Source: Acidovorax sp. (GTDB lineage: Bacteria; Pseudomonadota; Gammaproteobacteria; Burkholderiales; Burkholderiaceae_C). From it: a stretch of DNA of 64,000 bases. Both the position numbers and the translations under genes were made by a program. How positions within the stretch are numbered: position 1 is the first letter of the stretch; each line of letters starts with the position of its first letter. The DNA lies in contig JAITLO010000034.1 in assembly GCA_031277855.1 (NCBI GenBank), forward strand, positions 62,001 to 126,000, written 5' to 3'. Below, in pieces: positions 17,471 to 28,441 of the stretch. The notes beneath the pieces are model-generated. The model ran no database searches and was not told the origin of the DNA. It saw nothing but the letters and a program-made list of their open reading frames with translations.

Positions 17471-18958
17471 ATGAATCGCGAACTGTTGATGTTGGTAGAA
17501 GCCATTTCGCGTGAAAAGAATGTGGAGCGCGATGTGGTGTTTGGTGCGGTGGAGCAGGCGTTGGCCCAAGCCACCAAGAAGCTGTACGCAGGGGAGGTGG
17601 ACATCCGCGTGCACATCGACCGCGATAGCGGCGACTACGACACTTTCCGTCGCTGGGTTGTGGTGTCTGACGATGCAGGCCTGCAAAACCCGGAAGCCGA
17701 AGAAATGCTGATGGATGCGGTGGACCGCAAGCCGGACGCCCAGGTGGGTGACTTCCTGGAAGAGCAGATCGAGTCCCTGCCCATCGGCCGCATTGGCGCC
17801 ATGGCAGCCAAGCAGGTCATTCTGCAAAAAATCCGTGATGCCGAGCGCGAAATGCTGCTCAACGAATTCATGGCCCGTGGCGAGAAGATCTTCACCGGCA
17901 CGGTCAAACGCATGGACAAGGGCGACATCATTGTCGAGTCCGGTCGTGTGGAAGGCCGTTTGCGCCGTGGGGAAATGATCCCCAAGGAAAATCTGCGCAA
18001 CGGTGACCGCGTGCGCGCCATGATCATGGAAGTGGACCTGACGCTGCGTGGCGCTCCCATCATTCTTTCGCGCTCCGCGCCCGAATTCATGATCGAGCTG
18101 TTCCGCAACGAAGTGCCGGAAATCGAGCAGGGTCTGCTGGAAATCAAGAGCTGCGCACGCGATGCCGGCAGCCGTGCGAAAATCGCCGTGATCTCCCACG
18201 ACAAGCGCGTGGACCCCATCGGCACCTGCGTGGGTGTGCGTGGTTCGCGCGTCAACGCGGTGACCAATGAGCTCGCTGGCGAGCGCGTGGACATCGTGCT
18301 GTGGTCGGAAGACCCCGCACAGTTCGTGATCGGTGCCCTGGCGCCGGCCAATGTCTCGTCCATCGTGGTGGACGAGGAAAAACATGCCATGGACGTGGTG
18401 GTGGACGAGGAAAACTTGGCCATCGCCATCGGCCGAGGCGGTCAGAACGTGCGTCTGGCCTCCGACCTCACCGGTTGGAAGATCAACATCATGGATGCCG
18501 CCGAGTCTGCCCAAAAGCAGGCTGTGGAAACCGACTCTTCCCGCAAGCTCTTCATGGAAAAGCTGGACGTGGATGAAGAGCTGGCAGGCATCTTGATTGA
18601 TGAAGGCTTCAGCAGCCTCGAAGAAGTGGCCTATGTGCCCATCGCCGAAATGCTGGAAATCGAAGCGTTCGACGAGGAAACCGTCAACGAGCTGCGTGCA
18701 CGTGCCAAGGATGCCCTGCTGACGATGGAAATCGCCCAGGAGGAAAGCGTGGCACTCGTGTCCCAGGATTTGCGTGACCTGGAGGGCCTGACCCCCGAGC
18801 TGGTGGCCAAGTTGGCTGCCGGTGGCGTGCAAACCCGTGATGATCTGGCCGACCTGGCCATCGACGAGCTGACCGAGTTGACCGGTCAGACCCCCGATGA
18901 GGCCAAGGCCTTGATCATGAAGGCGCGCGAGCACTGGTTCACGCAAGGTGAAGAGTAA
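17471..18958 (+). CDS. nusA: Transcription termination/antitermination factor NusA
   Basis: 495 residues, standard length for beta/gamma proteobacteria. Order: N-terminal RNA polymerase-binding domain (1-~130), S1 domain ([19 protein letters not shown]-like stretch, about 135-200), two KH domains with GxxG ([12 protein letters not shown] near 255 and [11 protein letters not shown] near 320), and two C-terminal acidic repeats (about 365-495) rich in helix-hairpin-helix-like [10 protein letters not shown] and [12 protein letters not shown]. Ribosome site TAGGAG before ATG 17471. NusA can autoregulate its operon, which is relevant to the leader terminator upstream of rimP. Confidence 0.97.
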   Translation: MNRELLMLVEAISREKNVERDVVFGAVEQALAQATKKLYAGEVDIRVHIDRDSGDYDTFRRWVVVSDDAGLQNPEAEEMLMDAVDRKPDAQVGDFLEEQIESLPIGRIGAMAAKQVILQKIRDAEREMLLNEFMARGEKIFTGTVKRMDKGDIIVESGRVEGRLRRGEMIPKENLRNGDRVRAMIMEVDLTLRGAPIILSRSAPEFMIELFRNEVPEIEQGLLEIKSCARDAGSRAKIAVISHDKRVDPIGTCVGVRGSRVNAVTNELAGERVDIVLWSEDPAQFVIGALAPANVSSIVVDEEKHAMDVVVDEENLAIAIGRGGQNVRLASDLTGWKINIMDAAESAQKQAVETDSSRKLFMEKLDVDEELAGILIDEGFSSLEEVAYVPIAEMLEIEAFDEETVNELRARAKDALLTMEIAQEESVALVSQDLRDLEGLTPELVAKLAAGGVQTRDDLADLAIDELTELTGQTPDEAKALIMKAREHWFTQGEE

Positions 18959-18982
18959 GGGTCACGGAGGTAAGTAGGAAAT

Positions 18983-21805
18983 ATGTCGTTGAACACAGTC
19001 GCCGAGTTTGCCGCCGAACTCAAAAAATCGCCCGAAACCCTGCTCGACCAACTCAAGTCTGCCGGGGTGGCGAAGTCGTTGCCCTCGGACCCTTTGACCG
19101 AATCGGACAAGCAAAAACTCCTCAGCCACCTGAAGGCCAGCCATGGCGCTGACGGTGCTGACCGCAAGAAGATTACGTTGACCAAAAAATCGACGAGTGA
19201 AATAAAGCAGGCCGATGCCACCGGCAAGGCCCGCACCATTCAGGTGGAAGTGCGCAAGAAGCGCACCTTCATCAAGCGCGAAGACACGCCCGCAGAAGTG
19301 GCCGCCCAGGCTGCGCGTCCCGCTGTAGAGCTGGCACGCCGCGAGGAAGAGGCACGCCAGGAAGTGGAAGACCTGCGCAAGCAGGAAGCCGCCCTGGTAG
19401 CCGAGCGCAAGGAGCGTGAGGAACGCGAAGCCCTGGAGCGCAAGGAGCGCGAGGCTGAAGAGCGCGCCCGCGCCTATGCCGCAGCCGAAGCCAACAAGGT
19501 GCGCCAGGAAAAGGAAGCCAAGAAGGAAGCTGCGGCCGAAGCCGCTGCTGCCGCGGAAGCCCGTGTCCAGGCACAGGCTGATGCGCGCTCCAAGGCCGAG
19601 GAAGAGTCCAAGGCACGTGCGGCCGAGGAATCTGCGCGCGCCAAGGATCTGGACGAGCGCCGCCGCAAGGCCCTGGCGGAAGCCGAGGCCATTCGCGCCA
19701 TGATGGCAGCCCCCAAGAAGGTGCTGGTGGCCAAGAAGCCGGAAGAGCCCAAGAAGGCCGCTCCTGCTGCGGACGCCAAGAAGCCTGCGTCCGCCAAGGA
19801 TGCCAAGCCCGCAGCAGGTGCTGGTGCTGGCGGCAATGCCGGTGCAGGCAATGCCCGCGGTGGCAAGGAAGTCAAGTCGGCCAAGCTGTCCTCCAGCTGG
19901 GCGAACGACGCCGGCAAGAAGAAGGAAATCAAGACCCGTGGCGATGCCTCGGGTGGTGTGGGCCGTTCCAACTGGCGCGGTGGTCCGCGCGGTGGCCGTC
20001 GTGGCAATGACCGCAACGAAAGCCAGCAACAGCAGACGCAGGAATTCCGTCAGCTGGAGATCTCGGTGCCAGAAACCATCACCGTGGCCGAGCTGGCACA
20101 CAAGATGGCCATCAAGGCATCCGAGCTGATCAAGGTGCTGATGAAGATGGGCCAGATGGTCACCATCAACCAGCCGCTGGACCAGGACACCGCCATGATC
20201 GTGGTGGAAGAAATGGGCCACACCGCCAAGGTGGCAGCGCTGGACGACCCCGAAGCCTTTACCGACGAGGAAGTCTCCAACGCCGAAGCCGAGCTGCTGC
20301 CGCGCGCTCCTGTGGTGACCGTGATGGGCCACGTGGACCACGGCAAGACCTCGCTGCTGGACTACATCCGCCGCACCAAGGTGGCTTCCGGCGAAGCCGG
20401 TGGCATTACCCAGCACATCGGTGCCTACCACGTGAACACGCCGCGCGGCATGGTCACCTTCCTGGACACCCCGGGTCACGAGGCCTTCACGGCCATGCGT
20501 GCACGCGGTGCCAAGTCCACCGACATCGTGATTCTGGTGGCTGCTGCCGACGACGGCGTGATGCCCCAGACCAAGGAAGCCATCAAGCACGCCAAGGCGG
20601 CTGGTGTGCCCATCGTGGTCGCCATCACCAAGGCTGACAAGCCCGAAGCCAACCCCGAGCGCGTCAAGCAAGAGCTGGTGGTGGAAGATGTGCTGCCCGA
20701 AGAGTACGGCGGCGACTCTCCCTTCATCGCCGTGTCCTCCAAGACCGGCCAGGGCATCGACGAACTGCTGGAGCAGGTGCTGCTGCAGGCCGAAGTGCTG
20801 GAACTCAAGGCCCCGGTGGAAGCCGCTGCCAAGGGTATCGTGGTCGAAGCCCAGCTGGACAAGGGCCGCGGTACCGTGGCTACGGTGCTGGTGCAGTCCG
20901 GTACGCTGAAGGTGGGCGATGTGGTGCTGGCTGGCCAGACCTATGGCCGCGTGCGTGCCATGCTGGACGAAGACGGCAAGCAGACCAAGGAAGCCGGCCC
21001 CTCTATTCCGGTGGAAATCCAGGGCCTGAACGAAGTGCCGCAAGCCGGTGACGACTTCATGGTGCTCAGCGACGAGCGCCGTGCCCGCGAAATCGCGACC
21101 TACCGCGCAGGCAAGTTCCGCAACACCAAGCTGGCCAAGCAACAAGCAGCCAAGCTGGAGAACATGTTTGCCGAAATGTCCGCTGGCGATGTGCAGACCC
21201 TGCCCATCATCATCAAGGCCGACATGCAAGGCTCGCAGGAAGCGCTGGGCGCCTCGCTGCTCAAGCTGTCCACCGAAGAGATCAAGGTCCAGCTGGTGTA
21301 CTCCGGCGTGGGCGGTATCTCGGAATCCGACGTCAACCTGGCGCTGGCTTCCAAGGCCATCATCATCGGCTTCAACGTGCGTGCCGACACCCAGGCCCGC
21401 AAGACGGCCGAAGGCAACGACGTGGACATCCGCTACTACAACATCATCTACGACGCCGTGGATGAGGTGAAGGCGGCCATGTCCGGCATGCTGGCGCCCG
21501 AAAAGCGCGAAGAGATCATTGGTATGGCCGAAATCCGTACCGTCTTCGTGGCTACCAAGATCGGTACCATTGCAGGCTCCTACATCACCCAGGGTCACGT
21601 TACCCGCAATGCACACTTCCGTCTGCTGCGCGACAACGTGGTTATCTACACGGGTGAGATCGAGTCGCTGCGCCGCATGAAGGACGATGTCAAGGAAGTC
21701 AAGGAAGGCTTCGAGTGCGGTATCAAGCTCAAGAACTACAGCGACATTCGTGAGAGCGACATGCTGGAAGTCTTCGAGATCAAGGAAATCGCGCGTACGC
21801 TGTAA
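18983..21805 (+). CDS. infB: Translation initiation factor IF-2
   Basis: 940 residues. It has an N-terminal domain (about 1-80), a long Ala/Glu/Lys/Arg-rich linker (about 90-310, low complexity, likely extended helix), an N2-like segment, then the GTPase core with G1 GHVDHGKT at 449-456, G3 DTPGHEAF and G4 [11 protein letters not shown], and C-terminal domains that bind formylmethionyl-tRNA. It places the initiator tRNA on the 30S subunit. It follows nusA by 24 bases. The long variable linker is usual for proteobacteria. Confidence 0.97.
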   Translation: MSLNTVAEFAAELKKSPETLLDQLKSAGVAKSLPSDPLTESDKQKLLSHLKASHGADGADRKKITLTKKSTSEIKQADATGKARTIQVEVRKKRTFIKREDTPAEVAAQAARPAVELARREEEARQEVEDLRKQEAALVAERKEREEREALERKEREAEERARAYAAAEANKVRQEKEAKKEAAAEAAAAAEARVQAQADARSKAEEESKARAAEESARAKDLDERRRKALAEAEAIRAMMAAPKKVLVAKKPEEPKKAAPAADAKKPASAKDAKPAAGAGAGGNAGAGNARGGKEVKSAKLSSSWANDAGKKKEIKTRGDASGGVGRSNWRGGPRGGRRGNDRNESQQQQTQEFRQLEISVPETITVAELAHKMAIKASELIKVLMKMGQMVTINQPLDQDTAMIVVEEMGHTAKVAALDDPEAFTDEEVSNAEAELLPRAPVVTVMGHVDHGKTSLLDYIRRTKVASGEAGGITQHIGAYHVNTPRGMVTFLDTPGHEAFTAMRARGAKSTDIVILVAAADDGVMPQTKEAIKHAKAAGVPIVVAITKADKPEANPERVKQELVVEDVLPEEYGGDSPFIAVSSKTGQGIDELLEQVLLQAEVLELKAPVEAAAKGIVVEAQLDKGRGTVATVLVQSGTLKVGDVVLAGQTYGRVRAMLDEDGKQTKEAGPSIPVEIQGLNEVPQAGDDFMVLSDERRAREIATYRAGKFRNTKLAKQQAAKLENMFAEMSAGDVQTLPIIIKADMQGSQEALGASLLKLSTEEIKVQLVYSGVGGISESDVNLALASKAIIIGFNVRADTQARKTAEGNDVDIRYYNIIYDAVDEVKAAMSGMLAPEKREEIIGMAEIRTVFVATKIGTIAGSYITQGHVTRNAHFRLLRDNVVIYTGEIESLRRMKDDVKEVKEGFECGIKLKNYSDIRESDMLEVFEIKEIARTL

Positions 21806-21808
21806 ACC

Positions 21809-22186
21809 ATGGCTACCCGTAAGAAGTCTGCTGCGCCTAACCGCAGCTTCAAAGTCTCCGACCAGATCCAGCGTGATCTGGCGGAGCTGATCGCCCGCGA
21901 GTTGAAGGACCCGCGCGTTGGCATGGTCACGCTGCAAAGCGTGGAGGTGACTCCTGACTATGCCCACGCCAAGGTGTTCTTCAGCCTGTTGGTGGGTGAT
22001 CCCGAACAAACCGAACTGGCACTGAACCAGGCCGCAGGTTTTCTGCGTAACGGCCTGTTCAAGCGCCTGCACATTCACACCGTGCCCACGCTGCACTTCC
22101 ATTTCGACCGCACCACCGAGCGTGCGGCCGACATGAACGCCTTGATTGCCAAGGCTGTGGCGTCGCGCGGGCCCGAAGAAGGCTAA
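21809..22186 (+). CDS. rbfA: Ribosome-binding factor A
   Basis: 125-residue KH-fold 30S maturation factor. It begins 3 bases after infB. Conserved features are the basic N-terminus, [14 protein letters not shown]-like [41 protein letters not shown] pieces (about residues 15-55) and the [16 protein letters not shown] segment (about 95-110). Helps late 16S rRNA processing during cold adaptation. Confidence 0.96.
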   Translation: MATRKKSAAPNRSFKVSDQIQRDLAELIARELKDPRVGMVTLQSVEVTPDYAHAKVFFSLLVGDPEQTELALNQAAGFLRNGLFKRLHIHTVPTLHFHFDRTTERAADMNALIAKAVASRGPEEG

Positions 22187-22188
22187 GC

Positions 22189-23181
22189 ATGAACGCCACT
22201 CGCACAAGGGTGCAGCGGCGCCCTGTGCATGGGGTGGTGCTGCTCGACAAACCGCTGGGCCTTTCCAGCAACGACGCTTTGCAGAAAGTGAAGTGGTTGC
22301 TGCGCGCGGAAAAGGCCGGCCATACCGGAACCCTGGACCCCCTGGCCAGCGGCGTGCTGCCGCTGTGTTTTGGCGCGGCCACCAAGTTCAGCCAGCTGCA
22401 GCTGGAAGCGCCCAAGACCTATACCGCCATTGCCCGCCTGGGCCAGACCACGACCACGGCCGATGCCGAAGGCGAGGTGCTGCGTGAGCGCGCAGTCGAT
22501 CTTGCGGCCATCACGCCCGAGCGCCTGGCCGCCGTGCAGGCGCAGTTCAGCGGTGACATCCAGCAGGTGCCGCCCATGTACAGCGCGCTGAAGAAGGATG
22601 GTAAGGCCTTGTATGAATACGCCCGTGCCGGCATAGAGATTGAACGCCCGGCGCGCGATGTGACGATTCATGCATTGAATCTGCGTCTCACGCAAGATGA
22701 AAGCGCGCAACCAGCTATCGAAATGGTGGTGACCTGCAGCAAGGGCACGTACATCCGCACGCTGGCAGAGGACGTGGGCGAGGCCCTGGGCTGCGGTGCG
22801 CATCTGCGCGCGCTACGCCGCACCGACACCGGTGGCCTAGGGCTGGCGCGCTGCGTCACGTTGCAGGCGCTGATCGATATGACCGAGGCCGAGCGCATGC
22901 AGCATGTGCTGCCGGCCGACACATTGCTGCATGCCCATGTGCCTGTCACATTGGGCGAGCAAGATGCCGGGCGCTTCCTGTCCGGCTTGCGCCGCCGAGG
23001 CAACTGGCCCGATGCCAGTGCCGTGGCGGTGTATGGAGACCAACCGCGCGCCCTGCTGGGCGTGGGCCATGTCACAAGTGGGGAGCTGATTCCTGACCGC
23101 CTGCTCAGTCCCCTGGAAATTCAACAGATTTTGGAAGGCACGCCGTCGCACACAGAGCACGGCAGTTTGGAAACTTTATGA
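22189..23181 (+). CDS. truB: tRNA pseudouridine(55) synthase TruB
   Basis: 330 residues, modifies U55 in the T loop of tRNAs. The catalytic Asp is D50 in [15 protein letters not shown]. The [19 protein letters not shown]-terminal motif and the later [20 protein letters not shown] motif are family marks; a C-terminal PUA-like domain with [14 protein letters not shown] is present. It begins 2 bases after rbfA and its stop overlaps the typA start by 4 bases, so translation is coupled. Confidence 0.96.
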   Translation: MNATRTRVQRRPVHGVVLLDKPLGLSSNDALQKVKWLLRAEKAGHTGTLDPLASGVLPLCFGAATKFSQLQLEAPKTYTAIARLGQTTTTADAEGEVLRERAVDLAAITPERLAAVQAQFSGDIQQVPPMYSALKKDGKALYEYARAGIEIERPARDVTIHALNLRLTQDESAQPAIEMVVTCSKGTYIRTLAEDVGEALGCGAHLRALRRTDTGGLGLARCVTLQALIDMTEAERMQHVLPADTLLHAHVPVTLGEQDAGRFLSGLRRRGNWPDASAVAVYGDQPRALLGVGHVTSGELIPDRLLSPLEIQQILEGTPSHTEHGSLETL

Positions 23182-25007
23182 GCAAACAAATCCGCAACAT
23201 CGCCATCATCGCGCACGTTGACCATGGCAAGACCACCATGGTGGACCAGCTGCTGCGCTCCTCCGGCACTTTCGCCGAACACGAAAAAGTCGTGGACACG
23301 GTCATGGACAACCACGCCATCGAACGCGAGCGTGGCATCACCATCCTGGCCAAGAACTGCGCTGTTTCCTGGAACGGCACCCACATCAACATCCTCGACA
23401 CACCGGGCCACGCGGACTTCGGCGGTGAAGTGGAACGCGCCCTGTCCATGGTGGACGGCGTGGTGCTGCTGATTGATGCGCAAGAAGGCCCCATGCCCCA
23501 GACGCGCTTCGTGACCAAGAAGGCCCTGGCCCTGGGCCTGCGCCCCATCGTGGTGGTGAACAAGGTGGACAAGCCCGGCGCCAATCCCGACAAGGTGATC
23601 AACGCCGCTTTCGACCTGTTCGACAAGCTGGGCGCCACCGATGAGCAGCTGGACTTCCCCGTGGTCTACGCCTCGGGCATCAACGGCTGGTCCTCCAAGG
23701 TCGAAGGCGAGCCCGGTGCACAGTGGGGCCCCGATATGTCGGCCCTGTTCGACACCATCCTGGAACACGTGCCTGCCGTGAAGGGCGATGCCACTGCACC
23801 GCTGCAGCTGCAAGTCTCTGCACTGGACTACTCCACCTTCGTGGGCCGTATTGCCGTGGGCCGTATCACCCAGGGTACGCTCAAGCCCGGTCAACAAGTG
23901 GCCGTGATGGCTGGCCCGGACGGCAAGAGCTACACCGGCAAGATCAACCAGGTCCACACCTTCCAGGGTCTGGACCGCGTGCAGGCCACCGAAGCCGGTC
24001 CTTCGGAAATCGTGCTGGTCAGCGGTATCGAAAACATCGGTATCGGTGAAACCATTGTGGACCCCGCCAATCCCCAGCCTCTGCCCATGCTGAAGATTGA
24101 CGAGCCCACGCTGACCATGAACTTCTGCGTGAACACCTCGCCGCTCGCAGGCCGTGAAGGCAAGTTCGTGACCAGCCGCCAGATCTGGGACCGTCTGCAA
24201 AAGGAACTGCGCTCTAACGTGGCCCTGCGCGTCAAGGAAACCGACGAAGACGGTATCTTTGAAGTCTCCGGTCGCGGCGAACTGCACCTGACCATCTTGC
24301 TGGAAGAAATGCGCCGCGAAGGCTACGAGCTGGCCGTGTCCAAGCCCCGCGTGGTGATGCAGATGATTGACGGCGTGCGCCACGAGCCTATCGAGCTGGT
24401 GACGGCCGACATCGAAGAAGGCCACCAAGGCGGCGTGATGCAGGCCCTGGGCGAGCGCAAGGGCGAGCTGGTGAACATGGAACCCGATGGCCGCGGTCGC
24501 GTGCGTCTGGAATACCGCATCCCGGCCCGTGGCCTGATCGGTTTCACCAACGAATTCCTGAACCTGACCCGTGGTTCCGGCCTGATTGCCAACATCTTCG
24601 ACAGCTACGAGCCGCACAAGGGTGACATCGGCGGCCGCAAGAACGGCGTGCTGATCTCCATGGACGACGGTGAAATCTTCACCTACGCCCTGGGCAAGCT
24701 GGACGACCGTGGCCGCATGTTCGTCAAGCCCAACGACCCCGTGTACGAAGGCATGATCGTCGGCATCCACAGCCGCGACAACGATCTGGTGGTGAACGCT
24801 ACCCGTACCAAGCAGCTGACCAACTTCCGCGTGAGCGGCAAGGAAGACGCGATCAAGATCACGCCCCCCATCGAGCTGTCGCTGGAATATGGCGTGGAAT
24901 TCATCGAAGACGACGAGCTGCTGGAAATCACCCCCACCAGCCTGCGTGTGCGCAAGCGTCACCTGAAGGAGCATGACCGCAAGCGTGCTTCGCGTGACAA
25001 CGCCTAA
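23178..25007 (+). CDS. typA: Ribosome-associated GTPase TypA/BipA
   Basis: 609-residue EF-G-like translational GTPase. G1 is HVDHGKTT (13-20), switch I has the [14 protein letters not shown] stretch, G3 DTPGHADF and G4 NKVDKPGA. The BipA-specific C-terminal domain follows ([12 protein letters not shown]-like Lys/Arg-rich end). It helps 50S assembly under stress and low temperature. Placement directly after truB extends the rimP operon by one gene; a terminator follows at 25067-25094. Confidence 0.96.
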   Translation: MSKQIRNIAIIAHVDHGKTTMVDQLLRSSGTFAEHEKVVDTVMDNHAIERERGITILAKNCAVSWNGTHINILDTPGHADFGGEVERALSMVDGVVLLIDAQEGPMPQTRFVTKKALALGLRPIVVVNKVDKPGANPDKVINAAFDLFDKLGATDEQLDFPVVYASGINGWSSKVEGEPGAQWGPDMSALFDTILEHVPAVKGDATAPLQLQVSALDYSTFVGRIAVGRITQGTLKPGQQVAVMAGPDGKSYTGKINQVHTFQGLDRVQATEAGPSEIVLVSGIENIGIGETIVDPANPQPLPMLKIDEPTLTMNFCVNTSPLAGREGKFVTSRQIWDRLQKELRSNVALRVKETDEDGIFEVSGRGELHLTILLEEMRREGYELAVSKPRVVMQMIDGVRHEPIELVTADIEEGHQGGVMQALGERKGELVNMEPDGRGRVRLEYRIPARGLIGFTNEFLNLTRGSGLIANIFDSYEPHKGDIGGRKNGVLISMDDGEIFTYALGKLDDRGRMFVKPNDPVYEGMIVGIHSRDNDLVVNATRTKQLTNFRVSGKEDAIKITPPIELSLEYGVEFIEDDELLEITPTSLRVRKRHLKEHDRKRASRDNA

Positions 25008-25066
25008 GCTGCTTGCTGGGCAGAACAGGCGCTAAAGCCTGTTCTGCATGCACAAGTTGCTATCAA

Positions 25067-25094
25067 AAAAAGACCGCCCGAGGGCGGTCTTTTT
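25067..25094. terminator. Bidirectional intrinsic terminator
   Basis: AGACCGCCC (25071-25079), two-base loop and GGGCGGTCT (25082-25090), with AAAA before and TTTT after, so it serves typA on the plus strand and the convergent membrane-protein gene on the minus strand. A second perfect hairpin, GCAGAACAGGC/GCCTGTTCTGC (25020-25047), precedes it without a T run and overlaps a repeat that ends in GATAGCAACTTG when read on the minus strand. Confidence 0.85.
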
Positions 25095-25128
25095 GCGTTT
25101 GGGTGCGCGAAAGCAAGGTGGGTGCGGC

Positions 25129-26679
25129 TCAGGCGGGGCTGTGCTTCACATCCACGCTGGCAATGCGCCGGCCCTGCAACTGCAGCACTTGCAGGCGCAG
25201 GCCGGGCAGCTCCAGCACCTCGCCGGCAGCGGGCAGCCGGCCCAGGTGGTCCATCATCAGACCGGCCAGGGTGCTGTAGGCGGCGTCTTCGTCCATCAGC
25301 TGCATGCCGGTGGCGCGCTCCAGCGCATGCAGATCGGCCACGCCGCTGACGATCCAGTGAGCGCCACCGGGCTGGGGCTGGATTTCGGGCACCTCATCCT
25401 CATCGGGGAACTCGCCGGCAATGGCTTCCAGCAGGTCGATGGGGGTGACCAGGCCCAAGATGCTGCCGTACTCGTCGCTGACCAGCACCATCTGCCGGCG
25501 CGACTGGCGCAGCATCTCGGCCAGCTTGAGCACGCCCACCGAGCCCGGCACCACCAGGGCGGGGCGCAGGCTGCGTTCCTCGTTGATCTGCCCTTGAGTC
25601 AGCAGGTCGGACAGCAGATCGCGTGTATGGGCCACGCCCACAATATGGTCCAGCGAGCCTCGGCCCACGGGCAGCAGGCCATGGTCGGCCTGCACCAGCT
25701 GTTGGCGCAGTGCGGCCGGGTCGGCCTTGATATCCAGCCATTGGATGGCGTAGCGCGGCGTCATCACCGACTCGGCATTGCGTTCGCCCAGGTGCAGCAC
25801 GCTGCTGACCATGTGGCGTTCGGCATGGCCAAAGGCCTGGGGCAGCAACTGGGCAATGGCGTCACGCGAAGGCTCGCTGCTGGCGGGCGCCGGGGCCGCA
25901 GCCTGCTCGCCCAGCAGGCGCAGCACGGCGCGGGCCGTGCGCTCGCGCATGGGCAGGCGTGCCTCGTGTTTTTGCTGGTTGCGCAGGCGCAGCTGGTTGA
26001 AGAACTCGATCATCACCGAGAAGCCGATGGCCGCATACAGATAGCCCTTGGGCAGATGAAAGCCCAGGCCCTCGGCCAGCAGGCTGAAGCCAATCATCAG
26101 CAAAAAGCTCAGGCACAGCACCACCACCGTGGGGTGGGCGCCTACAAAGGCGGTCAGCGGTTTGGAGCCCCACATCATCACGCCCATGGCAATCACCACG
26201 GCGGCCATCATCACGGGTAAATGGTCCACCATGCCCACGGCCGTGATGATGGAGTCCAGCGAGAACACCGCATCCAGAATCACGATCTGCAGCAGCACCA
26301 TGCCGAAGCTGGCATAGCCCTGGCCGCCAGTCTCTGCGTGCTCCACGCCTTCCAGGCGTTCGTGCAGCTCGGTCGTGGCTTTCCACAGCAGGAAGATGCC
26401 GCCGGCCAGCAAGATCAGATCGCGCCCGGAGAGCGAAAACCGCCACCACGACAGCAGTGGCTCGGTCAGCTTCATCAGGTGCGACATCACCGACAGCAGT
26501 GCCAGGCGCATGACCAGGGCCAGGGACAGGCCGATGATGCGCGCCTTCTCGCGCTGCGCTGGCGGCAGCTTGTCGGCCAGGATGGCGATAAAGACCAGGT
26601 TGTCTATGCCCAGCACAATCTCCAGCACGACCAGCGTCAGCAGGCCGGCCCAGATCGTGGGGTCAGTGAGCCATTCCAT
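25129..26679 (-). CDS. TerC-family membrane protein with CBS pair and CorC/HlyC domain
   Basis: 516 residues from ATG 26679, which is preceded by AGGAGG; a longer frame to 26760 lacks a site. Residues about 10-240 form a TerC domain of about seven membrane segments ([34 protein letters not shown]). Then come a linker, a CBS domain pair (about 300-420) and a transporter-associated CorC/HlyC domain at the C-terminus. This matches E. coli YoaE/YegH-type proteins. Members of TerC have been linked to metal export, but the substrate of this subgroup is uncertain. Neighbouring genes give no further hint. Confidence 0.85.
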   Translation of the reverse strand: MEWLTDPTIWAGLLTLVVLEIVLGIDNLVFIAILADKLPPAQREKARIIGLSLALVMRLALLSVMSHLMKLTEPLLSWWRFSLSGRDLILLAGGIFLLWKATTELHERLEGVEHAETGGQGYASFGMVLLQIVILDAVFSLDSIITAVGMVDHLPVMMAAVVIAMGVMMWGSKPLTAFVGAHPTVVVLCLSFLLMIGFSLLAEGLGFHLPKGYLYAAIGFSVMIEFFNQLRLRNQQKHEARLPMRERTARAVLRLLGEQAAAPAPASSEPSRDAIAQLLPQAFGHAERHMVSSVLHLGERNAESVMTPRYAIQWLDIKADPAALRQQLVQADHGLLPVGRGSLDHIVGVAHTRDLLSDLLTQGQINEERSLRPALVVPGSVGVLKLAEMLRQSRRQMVLVSDEYGSILGLVTPIDLLEAIAGEFPDEDEVPEIQPQPGGAHWIVSGVADLHALERATGMQLMDEDAAYSTLAGLMMDHLGRLPAAGEVLELPGLRLQVLQLQGRRIASVDVKHSPA

Positions 26680-26973
26680 CAACGCAGCCTCCTGGAGATA
26701 TGGCCCGGCAGAGCAAGGACATGCATGGGAGAGAGAAAGGTGGTGCGGCGCAGCGGCCACAGGCCAAGATGGCGTGGCAGACCACGCCTGGGACAGGGTG
26801 CAGATTCCATAGCGCGTTTATTTTAGAAGAGGGGCTTGTAGCCGTGCCGGCAGGTGCTGGACTTGCTGGTGACAAGATGCACGCGCACCCTCTGGCACAA
26901 TCGCCGCCGCGTCTATGGTCACAAGCCGTATCGGCTGTGGCCAGCATATCGAATAACAGTGAGGAGACTTTTG

Positions 26974-28071
26974 ATGAGCACCCCCCCCAGCCACATCCAT
27001 GCAGAACGCCGTGGCCAGATCGGCCTGATCACGTTGCAGCGCCCGCAGGCGATCAATGCCTTGTCGCTGCAAATGGTGCGCGATCTGTATGCCGCTTTGC
27101 TGCAGTGGCGCGACGACCCCAGCGTGCTGGCCGTGGCCATTCGCGGCAGCCACAAGGAAGGCGTGTTCGGCCACTTCTGCGCTGGCGGTGATATTCGTTT
27201 CCTGCACGCTGCGGGCAGCACGGGCAACCCCGAGCTGGAAGATTTCTTCACCGAGGAATACGCACTCAACCACCTGATCTTTAGCTACCCCAAGCCCTAT
27301 ATCGCTCTCATGGACGGCATCGTCATGGGCGGTGGCATGGGCATCAGCCAGGGAGCCAGCCTGCGCATCGTGACCGAGAAGACCAAGATGGCCATGCCCG
27401 AGACCATCATCGGTCTGTTCCCCGATGTGGGCGGTGGCTATTTCCTGTCGCGCTGCCCTGGTCAGGTGGGCGAGTGGCTGGCACTGACGGGTGACACCAT
27501 CGCTGCGGCCGAGGCGATGGCCTTCAATCTGGCCGATGCCTATCTGCCTGCTGGCGAGCAAGCCGCGCTGTGGGAAGCGCTGGCCAGCCAGTCGTTTGCG
27601 GACGGCAAGGCGGTGGAGGCCTTTGTGCAGTCGCGCACCCAGACCCAGGCCCCCGGCGCGGTGCGCAGCACGGCCGACATCGACCGCGTGTTTGCCCTGC
27701 CCACGGTCAAGGCCATCATCGATGCGCTGGAAGCCGATGCCAGCGAATGGGCCCAGGCCATGGCGGCTGCGCTGCGCAAGCGCTCGCCGTTGATGCTGCA
27801 TGTGGTGCTGGAGCAAATTCGCCGTGCGCGCGGCATGGACGTGGCCACCGATTTGCGCATGGAGCGCGACATGGTGCGCCACTGCTTTTACCTGCGTCCC
27901 GGCCAGAGCGAAACCGTGGAAGGCGTGCGTGCCCTGGCGGTGGACAAGGACCACAATCCCCAGTGGAACCCCGCGCGCATCGAAGATGTTCCCGAAGATC
28001 TGTGGCGTGCCTTTTTTGTCAGCCCCTGGCCCGCACACTCCCACCCGCTGGTGGCGCTGAAGGACGCATGA
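26974..28071 (+). CDS. 3-hydroxyisobutyryl-CoA hydrolase / enoyl-CoA hydratase family
   Basis: 365 residues from ATG 26974 with GAGGAG upstream. It is a crotonase-fold enzyme with the oxyanion-hole motifs FCAGGDI (68-74) and GGGMG (119-123), and a PETIIGLFPDVGGGYFLSR segment (142-160) with Glu143 and Asp151 that marks the 3-hydroxyisobutyryl-CoA hydrolase (ECH_2) subgroup. In valine degradation this releases 3-hydroxyisobutyrate from its CoA ester; an enoyl-CoA hydratase is the alternative. A second, short copy of its C-terminus lies at 34831-34896. A likely terminator follows (28129-28151). Confidence 0.83.
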   Translation: MSTPPSHIHAERRGQIGLITLQRPQAINALSLQMVRDLYAALLQWRDDPSVLAVAIRGSHKEGVFGHFCAGGDIRFLHAAGSTGNPELEDFFTEEYALNHLIFSYPKPYIALMDGIVMGGGMGISQGASLRIVTEKTKMAMPETIIGLFPDVGGGYFLSRCPGQVGEWLALTGDTIAAAEAMAFNLADAYLPAGEQAALWEALASQSFADGKAVEAFVQSRTQTQAPGAVRSTADIDRVFALPTVKAIIDALEADASEWAQAMAAALRKRSPLMLHVVLEQIRRARGMDVATDLRMERDMVRHCFYLRPGQSETVEGVRALAVDKDHNPQWNPARIEDVPEDLWRAFFVSPWPAHSHPLVALKDA

Positions 28072-28441
28072 AGTACCTATGCTGCACGCAGCCTGGGCTG
28101 CTGATGGCGATCTGACTTGGTCGCGATGGGGCTGCAAGGTGCAGCCCTTTTCACGTCTGCAGCCGCGCCGGGACAAGGCTTGGCCCGGTAGGCCAAGGCG
28201 CAATCGAAGAGTGTATTGGCGCAAGGTGCAGAGCCTTGCGACTACCCTATGCTCTTTTTTTCATTAGCTGCACGCCAGCGTTCCCCAGATACTCAGCCCA
28301 GCCATTTGAAATGGATGTGTGCAGCGGTGCCTGCATGAGCATTGCATGGGGCGCTCCATTCCTTCGCCATCTGCAGGGGATGCCGCGCCACGACATGAAG
28401 AGATATGCCTGTGGGCAGGGTTGCGTTGGAGGTCAAGCGAT
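28072..28441. other. 370-base intergenic region
   Basis: Contains the terminator of the preceding gene (28129-28151) and should hold the promoter of the D-amino-acid cluster, which begins with GGAGGT at 28429-28434. A T-rich stretch lies near 28254-28264. No tRNA or confident regulator site seen; the open frames crossing it show no protein features. Confidence 0.5.
28129..28151 (+). terminator. Probable intrinsic terminator of the hydrolase gene
   Basis: GGGCTGC (28129-28135), five-base loop, GCAGCCC (28141-28147) followed by TTTT. The T tract is short, so confidence is moderate. Confidence 0.5.

Noticed and set aside
18962-22207. A 1081-codon open frame on the minus strand
   Set aside because: It is antisense to nusA-infB-rbfA, which match known proteins from end to end; its His/Gly/Leu-rich text is the usual mirror of GC-rich codons.
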